DNA of 64,000 bases from Vitis vinifera (taxonomy: Eukaryota > Streptophyta > Magnoliopsida > Vitales > Vitaceae): the NCBI RefSeq assembly GCF_030704535.1, contig NC_081821.1, positions 2,309,001-2,373,000 on the forward strand. Direction: 5' to 3'. Below, piece by piece: positions 36,301 through 46,979 of the stretch. The notes below the pieces were generated by a model that was not told the DNA's origin, did not search any database, and worked only from the letters and a program-made list of their open reading frames with translations. Made by a program: the position numbers and the translations under genes. Each line of letters starts with the position of its first letter. Position 1 is the stretch's first letter.

Positions 36301-39300
36301 GAGAATTAAAACTACAAATGACACATGATGAAACAAGCCAAAATACAATATTTCTAAACACTTCATATTTTTTCCATGCTTGGGTCTGAACCTGCAACTG
36401 CACATTAGTTCACAAATCTTAATAACACAGCACTAGGAAAGGTGAAGTACACATGCTGGAGAGCAGAATGCAGAGTATAATTTAATACCATGCGAAACCT
36501 ATAGGTAAGTAGTTTTTATTAAAAACACTTTTTTTTGTCCCACTAGGACTCAAACCTGAAATCCCCCACTCCAACCCCTTACCACTTGAGCCAGACCTCA
36601 AGGGCTGATAGGCAACCAAAATAATCACTCTTGAAAAGAAAATGTATATGACAAAACATTTCAATCCAAGGTTCCTCCCAATCAGATTTTATTTAGTACA
36701 GTGATATTGATATCTAAAGCAAAAGCATTGAATCAATTGGATTATCAGTTATATTGCAAGAGCTAAGAGTACAATAGAAGGATCATTCAAATCTTGTTTC
36801 CAGGGCATGCTACCTAGGATTATAGCAGGATGTTGAGAAAGCTATAGTTTAGTTTCTGATGCCCATATTTTAGGCATAAAACAATTCTCAAGCTGTAACA
36901 CAGACAGAACCTCACAACTTCAAGGTGGGGGAGTAATGGGTACAGTGGGCCTCAAGGTTGTCCATCTGGATCAGGAAATTTCCCCTGTGCCTCAGCCCCA
37001 GGTAAGCATTTTCTTTTGCTAGATGGTACCAATAATACACCAACAACAACCTACATGTACCAAATAAAATGATAATATGTACCTCAAACCACCATCAATA
37101 TGCATTCCTTCAGAACACAGACAATAAATAAGGATTTCATTGATTATCCTGTATTATTTTTTATATACTCGAAAATCCCAAGTTTTTAAGCTTCCTGTAG
37201 GTAAGATGGACATCTTTAATAATGACATACAATAGGCTACCACAAGAATGGACAAGCTGCAAGCAACCTGGGCAAGTTATGGGCTATGATGGAGAGACAG
37301 AATGGTTTCATTGAATTAACCAGCCAAGGTGACTGTTAACTTGAATCTAGTTCTTGTCAACCTCTTCCCAGTACAGGCCTTCCCATTCTTCCAAGGGATA
37401 GCATAGGATCAAATAAATAATTTTTCCTATAATAAATAAATAAACAGTAATATAAATTACTTACTGAATATAGACAGAATAAAAAATCAAAACTTATACA
37501 AATAAACAACACAAAAGAGTGACTTCTTGACTTTTAAAACTACCATGCCTCAGAGTTTCATCCAAAACTGATATGCACCCACTGAGACACTGAGACACTG
37601 AGACACTGAGACATATAGGTCTTGGTAAGGGATGATTCAATACAACCAAACAGTATATGGATCCTTTAAAATTCTAAAGGTTCTTCCAAAACCAATATTG
37701 ACCAACAACAGCTTATACGTACCTGCAATATGAGGTTGTGCCATCTAGATACAATAGCTCTGAGCCTGGAATTAAACTAAATTAAACTAATGGTTTCAAA
37801 AATTTTAAGGCAGCAACTTCTTCATAGATCATTAGGTATGGAAGTACAATCGCTGGTAATTTCTTGAATTTTTTAATTTTGAAATATTGTTTCTGAACAA
37901 TGTTTAAATGGTTTCACATGATTTTTAACACGAAATACCATGGTCTATTTAGAAGAAAATCCCATCCATGGACTTGCATTTCCCTAAAAAAAATCCAATT
38001 CTATGAATTTTTTCCTAATTTCCAAATTTTTGCCTTTTAAAAAATAAATTCAGCAAAAGTATTAAATGGGCATGATCTGAGATGTGTATAGTGAAGAAGA
38101 CATGGAACAGATTCTATAGGGCATATACTACCCAATGTTATTTTTCCAAATTTTCTAAGGCCTAGAAACACCATTGGACTTATAGCCCTGATTTTTTACC
38201 ATATAATTATTTTCTATTTTTCAGAAGCTTGTCTCCAATAACAACTTGAAAACAAGAGTGAAACTAGTTCTTTGAACAGTGAAAAATACACATACCACTA
38301 TAAGTATGAGGAAAGAGTACCTTTGAACACTTGCACACACATAGTATAATCATTAGAACATATCTAATTACACTAATATAAGATCAAAAGAATCGGGGAA
38401 TGATTCTCACCGCCAGAACACTGCCACTATTCCTTCCAATTCTAGTCACCAACTTTCCATCACTCCAGGTACCTGCACCACCCTGCCATGCATAAGTCCT
38501 TAATAATGACTCAGAAGTTGATAGAAAGATAAGAATCAGTACAAGCAGAAGGAAACCTTTTTAATATATTAAGATGATTGATGATAAGTAACTAAGCAAT
38601 GACCTAATTTAAACAAACAACTGTTTGGAAATTAGTAAAGATTCTTTGTTGTAAAGAATATTGTATAAAATAATTTTCTAGGTTGATATATCATTGTAAT
38701 ATTATATTTCTTCATAGAATAAGGAAAGTTGTTAGAAATATCTCTATAAATATTCTAGGTTATGAGGGGAAAAAGTCATGAAATGGAGATGGGCTTGTAG
38801 AGACTATACGAGGTGGATAGAGATGTGAGGAAGAACAAGAGATACCCGGTGGAGCGAAAGGGCTCATGGTAGGGTATGAATATAAGGAGTGGGGAAACAT
38901 GAGATGTTTCAGGAACCCAATAGTAGTATCTAGTTCTATCCTCTATAATATTCTCCATTGTATAGTGGAATAATTCTCTCTCATCCGTGGAAGGAGGCAT
39001 GGTTGGCCAAACCACATTAAAATCTTGTATACCGTGTGTGTAATTGTTTTATCTTTGTGTTCTTGATCTAACATTGTTGGAATCAAAACTTCCGTTGGCA
39101 CAACAACAACTAGGATGTATTTCAGCAACATTGTTAGACATACACATGCTTATAAGCAAAAGCTGCAACTCAGAAAAAAAGTAAATGGCAGTATTCTATA
39201 TGCATGTCAAACTATATAAATTCCCACACACTAGCAGTATGCAATTACTTTAACTTGCAAAGTTATATAAGCTTAAAAAGTACAAAAACTGCAATGCTGC

Positions 39301-42300
39301 TTCAACAAATTGCACCAAAAACTTTTTACCAACTGCTGGAATGTGGATATTGAATTAGAAAAAAGAAAAAACAGGCAGTATAAGCGCTAAAGAATGTATG
39401 AGGCATACACAAGCCAAATATTGCTCTTTACTTCAGCATCTAAGTTATAGTCATCTAATAACTACACAGGGAGGAGATTTGTGTTGATGTACATAAAACA
39501 ATCATGGTTGTGAATTTGTACAATGTTCCAACAAACCATGTGTAGCATGTTTTTAATGAGCTTCAGCAAAAAGCATTTCTGTGGCCATGCTTGCACCAGG
39601 TACAAATCTTTCATCTGTGGTTCTGAATGATTGATTTTTCCAATCTCTTGTACAATTTTTCATATCGTATGCATGATAAGCATATTGCTGGAAAGGCAGT
39701 AACAAACAAAATTTCCTTAGACCTGACTCTCAGTTCTATATATGACTATCAACAGTGGAATTGATATGAGCTAGCACAAGTTCAGTAAAGAAGCTGGAGA
39801 GCTTCAGTTGAACTTATTAGAAATGATTCTACTAATAAAAAATATCCATCCCAATAACACCCTTCTAAAAATAGAAACAGAGTATAGATATACATTAATG
39901 GCACAAGAAAGTTTTAGTGCCTAGTGTCTCGCTCTAGAAGGGAAAAGAATCTGTGTGTTCCTTTTCAGCTTGGTCCAATTCATTCTTGGAATCATATCCC
40001 AACTTCAAATGCCTATTTGTTTTGCAATGAAATTGTCAATTTTCAAAAATATTTAATAATTTAATATCAGAAAAGGAAAATCAGCTAACAGAATTCCAAA
40101 GAGATCATATTGGAGAAGGACTATCTCAAAAAGTAACACCCTATATTTTGAATGGGAAGCACAATAAAGTTGGTGTTTGGGTTCATTGCTATATAAAGTA
40201 TAAACTAGGTGTTCATTTTGAATAAGAAGCACAATAAACTTCAAGTTCTGGATTTCTTTCTCTATAGAGTAGTGGTTCAGCTAACATCCTCTAGTGTTTT
40301 CACTTTCAATATAGCAGCTATTTTCATTACTTTATCAAACCACTTCATCCAAAGGAGAAACTTAGCTGCATCCAAATCAGATAAACTAAAGGGTTTTAAA
40401 TCATTTAAAAAGTGTGGCCTGAAACATAAGCTGGTAAAGAATTGAAGTGGTCTATTGTCCCAAACATTGCCCAAAAGCATAAACCATAGCCCTTCACTTT
40501 CAGCTTTAGAAGTATATAGACTAATTAGGGTGAAACAAACAAACCAAACAAACAAGCATTGTTATAAAAGGAATGTAATTTAAAACAAATAGCTGTTAGG
40601 TTAAGTGAGAAAAATTCCAAACTGTACAAGGACCAAAACAACACTAAGACAACATTCAAAATATAAAGTGAATCAACATCTTACCTCCCCAAAGCAAAAA
40701 TTGCTTTCCAATTGTAAAATCCGACGAACCATCAAGGCACCAATATCACGCCCCCTTTGCTCAACTGCTTGACCTCTTTCTATTATAGTAACATCTACAC
40801 CGAGTTCTGCAAGAACAAGACAAGCAAACAAGCCCGATGGTCCACTACCCACAACAGCAACTTTTGGCCTTCTAGATCCTGGGAAGTCATCTGATCCCTC
40901 CTTGTAAATGCTCTCTCCTTTTATTGACTCTGCACTTTTATTGATCTTGTAATCACGTGTTATACTGACCAAATCACCGGAAGAACCACGCATATGCTCT
41001 ATGTGCTCTATGAGCCCAACTTTAGGCTCCAAACGAGAAATGAAGTCCCATGTACGAGGCTCTAGAGTCAGGAGCTTATGGACATCCATTTCAACCGTAT
41101 AAACAAATTTGGGCTCCTTCAGCACCTGCAGACATCAGGAGAGCACCCAAATGACCACAGAGATATGTTATGATTTTCATCTTTCAATGGATAAAACAAA
41201 ATACAACATGAATGGAATCAAGCAGATAGGATAAGGAAAGAAAATACCGAAAGAGATAGCATGGATTACTTTAATAGACTGAATTTTGATTTTAGAGAGA
41301 TCAATTGTCCAACACTAGAAGAATGAGAAAGGAAGAGAAATTGGAGAAAAAACAAGAAATCAAATAGGATCTTGGGAGATTTTGGATGGAACTTCTATAC
41401 AGAAGTCCTTTATATTTGGATAGGGAGACAGAGAAAGAGAGAGAGATAGAAAGAGAGAGAGAGAGCATGTATTTCTCCTAAATGCATATAGTTTCTAACC
41501 AACAAGTTTTTTTACCCATTCAAGAGTGTTCAAGGGCTTCTTTCCTGCTTTGTTGATAAATAGTGGCACTGGAGTCTCATATTACATAATAGTCCTGCCA
41601 TGCATGATTGTTATGTCAATTTGTCCAAGTTCTTTGTTTTCAATAATCACCTTTCAATGAGGAGCAATATAAACTTTTGAAATAATATGGACCCCAATTC
41701 TCTGTTTCACTAGCATTGCAATTTGCAAGTTAACAAATTCAATGAACAATGTGCTTTCATGTTGAACTTAACTAACAGTGCAACATCCGTAGACTCTGAT
41801 TTTTGGTTTCTCACGATCTGGTAGCATACTTAAAACACTTTTTTGTGGTATATTTTCTGTTATAAAATCTTCCTTGTTTGGTAATACCACTCTATTAAAC
41901 CTATTTTTCTACACACATCAACGGACCAGCCTTTAGAACCTTGAGTTCCTATAGAACATATTAACTATACTTTTCATTAAATATGCCTGCAATAAAATTC
42001 AAAAATATATTAAAAAAAAAATTTCATTTTTTCCAACAAATTTCAATAGAAATGACATACTATCCCATTTTGCTTTGTTACTTGATTTCATCTAGCAGGA
42101 TCAAATACAAAGCAACATAACAACTCACCAATAGAAGGACATGGCATGCCATAAAGGAACAATTTTGGAGTACCAAAAAATAGGAGAAGTCACAATAGAT
42201 AGATAAGTACATCATAAATATTTACACAACAAATCAAGAGACAGGTCACAGGCGGTTTATTTTGCAACTGCATTAGCAAAGCCCAATAAATCTGAAGTTA

Positions 42301-43758
42301 AGTATGAATGGATAAGAGTGCGTTCGGCAGTGTTTCTACTCAAAGTGCTTTTAGTGGAAATGTTTTATCCGAAAGTGCTTTTAGGAGAATCACCTATCAA
42401 GTGTTTATCCAAAAAATGCTAAAAGTGATTTTCCAAAAATATAAGTGATTTTTCAGGTTTTTAAAAGTATCTATTCAATTTTGCCAAATACCTTCTTTCT
42501 TTTTTTTTCAAAAATGCTTTTTAAACTAAAAACACTTCATAGAATCACTGCCAAACGGATTCTAATACTCGCTTGTAATACATAACACAATACATATAGA
42601 ACATAAAAGGAATCAATATGTTATTTTCAGAAACAAACCTTCCTTGCATCAAAAGACTTCCTTACAACCAAGAATGCCTCTGGGGGAAGCATAGAAGCAA
42701 CCTAGCACAATAAATATAAAATGGTAACTTAGTATACCACCCATCCATATAACAATCTAGAATTAAAAAAATCAAAGATATAACAAATTGAACTAAACCA
42801 AGAAATGAAGTGAGCCACAGGAAAAGCATCCAAGCACAAACTACAGTTCCACACAAACTGCCATAAAGATGAAAGAATTGGCTTCACAGCAATGAAAATG
42901 AAGGGAAATAAAAGAAGATGAAATTTCGAATATTATCTTTCTCATTTCCTGCCACTAAGGTGGAAAACTAAAAAACCCCAACTCAAAAGCCCACTGCAAC
43001 CATACGTTTTAGTCAATCCAAATACCAAACCAGCATAAAGAAAATTTCTTTTCTCTCCTTTCATTTCTTCAGTTTTATCTCAGCGTCCAAACAGAGGAAG
43101 TCCAAAGGGTTGGGCAGTTCCTTCAAGCAAAAAATCAAATACACCACTAACGTTTCTTTTGATGGATGTTTATAAGCAACCCATAAAAATACACACAAAA
43201 AAAAAACCTGTTTGATTTTTCTCACATTTCCAGCAACCACACCAAAAGCAAAAAAAAAAAAAATACACAATTCAAAAAAGGAAAAAAAAAAAAAAAAACT
43301 TGGTTTCTTTTCTTTTCCTCAAATTTCTTAGTACCCAAACAGCTCATTACCGGGAATTTGAGAACTTTGGCAATTTCTTGGAGCAAGCCCTCAGAAACGT
43401 CAAGAAAATCCTTTCCGGGGTCCAAGTGAAGTGGAACACCAAGCTTGGAAAGCCTCCAAATGCCTTGAAATTTGTCATTGACATGAGTGAGGGCTTTGTG
43501 TTTCAGCTTGAGCTTCTTCTTCTCGGATGGGTACCTCTGCTTTCCAGTTCTCTTAGCACACTGGATTTGGAGGGTTTTGGGCTGACAATATAAGGGTCTT
43601 TTAGGGTTTAGGAATCTGAATTTTGGGTTAGTATTAGGGTTCGGAGGGCAGTAGGGGAGAGGAAGGAGCTTGGAGGGAATGGACATGGTGGGAACTGTCG
43701 ACGAGGAGGGGATAATGTTTTTGAATTTTGGAGAGAATTTTTCAGGTATTTTAAGCAT
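30395..43758 (-). CDS. PDE327: Plastid FAD-dependent oxidoreductase, PDE327-like
   Basis: There are thirteen coding exons on the minus strand: 43351-43758, 42639-42701, 40685-41125, 38411-38482, 36115-36240, 35816-36028, 35272-35319, 32217-32378, 31654-31815, 31226-31319, 31030-31148, 30808-30852 and 30395-30628. They give 2187 nt and 728 aa, with GT-AG junctions throughout. The N-terminus (Ser/Pro/Lys-rich, few acids) looks like a chloroplast transit peptide. The dinucleotide-binding motif VVGSGPSGLFACLVLAELG starts about residue 248 and is followed by the acidic strand end VTIIERG. GGAGTWSDGKLVTRIGRNS follows, then a C-terminal FAD block LYPIGEGAGYAGGIVSAAVDG. The layout matches COG2509 FAD-utilising dehydrogenases and Arabidopsis At4g30720 (PIGMENT DEFECTIVE 327), whose loss impairs pigmentation. 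The substrate is unknown. An alternative start at 43686 (ACCATGTCC, MSIPSK) has better context and would give 704 aa. Confidence 0.93.
33505..33900. repeat. Minisatellite, about 98 bp unit, four to five copies
   Basis: The unit start (CAGCCATATCTACAGAGAT and variants) recurs at about 33505, 33604, 33702, 33784 and 33882, giving spacings of 99, 98, 82 and 98. Each unit continues with ATTGAATGAGCAT and CCACCCAGAAAATGTAGGGA-like blocks. The copies are diverged, so the array is old. It lies in the 2.9 kb intron between oxidoreductase exons 7 and 8. Confidence 0.85.
36527..36610 (-). mobile_element. tRNA-derived SINE-like element
   Basis: On the minus strand, CCTTGAGGTCTGGCTCAAG (A-box-like TGGCTCAAGTGG, 36582-36593) is followed about 26 bases later by the B-box-like GGTTTGAGTCC (36546-36556), then CTAGTGGGAC and an A tail (T run 36529-36537). 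This is the layout of a short plant SINE with an internal pol III promoter. No target duplication is evident. It lies in the intron between oxidoreductase exons 4 and 5. Confidence 0.6.
37581..37612. repeat. (ACTGAGAC)4 tandem repeat
   Basis: Four perfect 8-base units in an oxidoreductase intron. Confidence 0.9.
38617..39111 (+). mobile_element. Solo LTR (Copia-like) with ACAAC target duplication
   Basis: The 485 bp segment 38622-39106 begins TGTTTGG and ends CACAACA (TGTT...AACA termini). It is flanked by the 5 bp direct repeat ACAAC at 38617-38621 and 39107-39111. Inside is a plus-strand TATA-like CTCTATAAATATTC near 38742, and the 3' third (ATTCTCCATTGTATAGTGG, GGCATGGTTGGCC, TTGTTTTATCTTTGTGTTC) has the style of plant Copia LTRs. 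No primer-binding site or internal region follows, so recombination left a solo LTR. It lies in the intron between oxidoreductase exons 3 and 4, opposite to the gene. Confidence 0.85.
41408..41466. repeat. (GA)n-rich microsatellite
   Basis: An interrupted GA/AGAGAG tract in the intron between oxidoreductase exons 2 and 3. Confidence 0.8.
42316..42562. mobile_element. MITE with TAA duplication, 247 bp
   Basis: TAA flanks both ends (42313-42315 and 42563-42565). The inverted ends are GAGTGCGTTCGGCAGTG and, from the right, GAATCCGTTTGGCAGTG. The interior has repeated AAAGTGCTTTTAG-like words and no coding capacity. It is a PIF/Harbinger-type MITE by duplication size, in an oxidoreductase intron, and a different family from the 14.7 kb element. 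Confidence 0.8.
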
Positions 43759-43759
43759 A

Positions 43760-44790
43760 ATTATTTAAGTTTATAGAATTATATTTTGATTTATTAAATT
43801 ATGTAAATAAATCCAACAAAAAAAAAAAAACTTCTAGAAAATCCACTTTGTTCTATTGCTAAAAATGTCTAAATTAAATTTTATGTCCATTAGTAGTGGA
43901 TTTGCCGTATATGTTTCTAAAATTTTGTTTATTTTTAAAAAATAGTTAATATTAATTAAGTTTTTTTAATTTAAAATAAAAAAAGTTTTAAATTAATTTT
44001 TATAAATTTTAAAATTTTTTAAAATTAATATATTTCTAAGGAATATTTGCTATCGAGGAACGAGAAATGAGAAATATGAATATACATCTCATTTCTCCAC
44101 ACTCTCACTTTCATGTTTAAATAAATTATATGAAGACATAAATATAATAAAAAACTATTTTGATAGTAAAAATTAAGAGTCTTATTTGATAATGATTATA
44201 AGAAGTGTTTCTATCCCTTTTAATACTTAAAAGTTAAAAAATTTAAAATGTTAAAAAAATTATAATCGTTTTTTAAAATTGTTATTAAATAGACTCTAAA
44301 TTTTATTTATAAATCGTATTTGAATTTATTAAATAATAATTTATCAAATAAGTAATGTAAGGAATGAACTTTAAAAAAAAAAGTATACATTATATATTTA
44401 AAAAAATCATAATATTTAACTAAAAATTATAAAAGAAAAATATTAATATTTTAATAAGCATATACATTTTATTTATGTCTTAAATAATATTACCCTATTT
44501 TAAATAATCATAGTAATAAACATTCAAACAAATAAATGTTGGCAAAAAAAATTATTTAAATATCTTATTTAAAATTTTTTACATTATATATAAATGAACA
44601 ATTAACAAGCATGATCCTTAAAATAAATTTATATTATAAGTAAAAATGATTTTTGATAAATCAATTTAATAATTTAAGTAATAATAATTAACAACATAAA
44701 ATATTGAAAAGTAACGTATAATGTTGATACTTTCTTGTAAAAATAAAATAAAATAATCCTGAAAAAAAAAAAAAGAAGTGCCAAAATCTG
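43760..44790. other. AT-rich intergenic DNA
   Basis: Upstream of the oxidoreductase. Long A/T runs, no open frame, no recognisable element. The oxidoreductase promoter should start here on the minus strand, but no distinct box stands out. Confidence 0.4.
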
Positions 44791-44809
44791 GATTTTTGTG
44801 TAATTTAGC

Positions 44810-45430
44810 CACGTTCAGCCACTAAGTTGTAAGTTGTAAGTTGTAACAAAGTTACAAAACCCTAAATTTGTATGAGCGGCGCCCAAAATTTTTTTGGACC
44901 GTTAGATTTCGATCTCACGGCGCAGATTAAAAGCCCTAACTATAAATAATGATCGTCCCCCTGTGCTCTTCATTCATCGAGCCCGTTCTGTAGGTTTTGC
45001 CATAGAGGGCTCCTCTCTCTATGGGTTAGGGTTAGGATTGGGTTTCAGAAGTCCTCGACGATAGGTCTGGGTTCAGATTCGTTCTGATTTGTAGTTCTGC
45101 ATGCGACGGGGGAGTTGAGAGACTCCTTCACATAAACGGAGCAAACCAGTGGCAGTGTTTGCAAATTCCAATGTGAACGTCGCAGAAAAAAGGATCGTTG
45201 GCGTAGAGGTTCGAGAGTTCCTCCGCCGGTGAGAGTGTCTCATATTCCATCGCCTTGTGGAGCAGCGTTGCTGCAGTTACCTCTTGGGACTGGCCATGAG
45301 ACATACATTTCTTTTGCTTTTCTTCTTTTTCTTTAATTTTGATTGGGTTGATGCCTGTGATGAAATCAGTTATCAAAACACCATCTTTCGGGACTGAATG
45401 GCTCTTCAAAAGCCTTGCTGATATTCTGCA
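44810..45430 (+). other. Promoter-like GC-richer island, product not recognised
   Basis: An island of balanced composition in very AT-rich surroundings. On the plus strand there is a telo-box-like AACCCTAAA near 44860, a GGCGCCC word near 44880, a good TATA (CTATAAATAA) at 44939-44948, and about 30 bases later a pyrimidine-rich CTGTGCTCTTCATTC, a typical start region. Telomere-like GGGTTAGGGTTAGG follows at about 45021. Downstream, a 33-codon plus-strand frame at 45296-45397 begins MRHTFLLLFFFF (hydrophobic). A 93-codon minus-strand frame at 45128-45409 contains MEYETLSPAEELSNLYANDP. I recognise neither. It could be a decayed gene, an alternative 5' exon or a non-coding transcript. Confidence 0.35.
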
Positions 45431-46979
45431 ATTCTGAGGCTACTTCGTTTTAAAATCATACCTTTTTTTTTCATTTTCCAATATGAATTTTCTTCTATTT
45501 ATCAGATTTTATAATAGGGTTTCATCCTCTGATATTAATCTAAAATTTGTATACTAAGTTACTAACTATAACAAACTCTAATGAAAAACAACAAGAAACA
45601 ACGCCAAAAGTGTCCAAAAAAAGAACCAAAAACATCATAGAAATTTAAATGAAATTATAATAAACCAAAAAAAAAAAATAGAAAGCCCTAACAAAAAAAC
45701 AACCCCGAAAAAACCCCTAGTAGTAAATAGTAATTACTATAAACCCTAACAAAAAATAAATGCAAAAAATCATAACTAAAATAGAATCAATATATTGCTT
45801 TTTTTTTTTTATTATTTTAAAAAAATCAAAGTGATTTTTGTTTGTTTATTTAATTTTAAATATAATTTAAAACTAAATAATATTTAATACTATTAAGTTT
45901 TTTATTTTTATAATATTTTTATTTATATTAAATAAAAAAATCAATATATTATTTTTTTATTTAAAAATTAAAACATTTAATTTTTTTTATTTAATAAAAT
46001 TTTTATAATAAATACATTCGATAAAAGGTTAAAAAACAAACACATAAAAAAAAAATTATAATAAATGATAAAAAAATGTATTTATAATAAATCATAAATA
46101 TTTATACAATGCTAAGTTTCAATTCAAATTAGGCGTTCTTATTCAAATTAAATTAATATTTTTATCCACATCTAATAAAAATATATTTAACAATACTTCC
46201 TTAATATATCATATGAGATTTGGAATCATAATTTTTTAGAAGTTTAGTTTTTTATTATTATTATAATTAGGTTTTCATAATTGTTCCTACATATATTCCA
46301 AAACAATGGAAAGTTATATATGGTAAATTTTACCTAATTACTTTTTTATTGGTGTGGAAAATTTGTTTTTATGTTGAAAATATTGTTTTTTGATTGCTCA
46401 CAAAAATGATGAAATTTTTTTAAAACCTATAATAAATTAGAGTGAATTTTGATTTTCTTGAAACCTAATTGGGTATTTTCACCTTATTCCGATTATATAT
46501 ATAATTAAATTAAAAATAATTTTTTAAAATTAACATATAAAATAAAAAATCACTGTGCAATAGAATAAGTTATAAAAAATTATAATATTTTATTTATAAA
46601 ATAAATTTATTTTTAATATGATTACTTCTCATAGACATGAATTAAAGTAGAAAATTTTCAAACCTACCAAGTCTTAAATTTGAATGACACTACTTTTGGG
46701 TGTGATATTGATTAGAAACTCTACAAACTTCAACCACCGTTATAAAAACCTCATTTTTGGGAAGTAATCTGAAAAGAGAAAAGGAAGGAGAAATAGATGG
46801 GAAGGGAAGGACTTGACCTTTTAAAATTGGCTTTATCCTCTCACTAAAAAGATAAGCAATTGACATCATCATCATCACAATAAACTATACAAAGGAATCC
46901 AATTCTCTGCTACAACCTGACCAAACTCTAATAATTTGCTTTGGTTCTACTCTCCTTTTCTGGTGTGTTGAGATCATCC
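45431..46979. other. AT-rich intergenic DNA upstream of the epimerase gene
   Basis: Nothing coding is visible. Composition becomes more balanced from about 46690, where the epimerase promoter and 5' UTR must lie. No clear TATA box was settled on. Confidence 0.4.

Noticed and set aside
40147..40246. Short direct repeat GAAGCACAATAAA in two places 70 bases apart
   Set aside because: Too short and diverged to call an element; probably local slippage in intron sequence.
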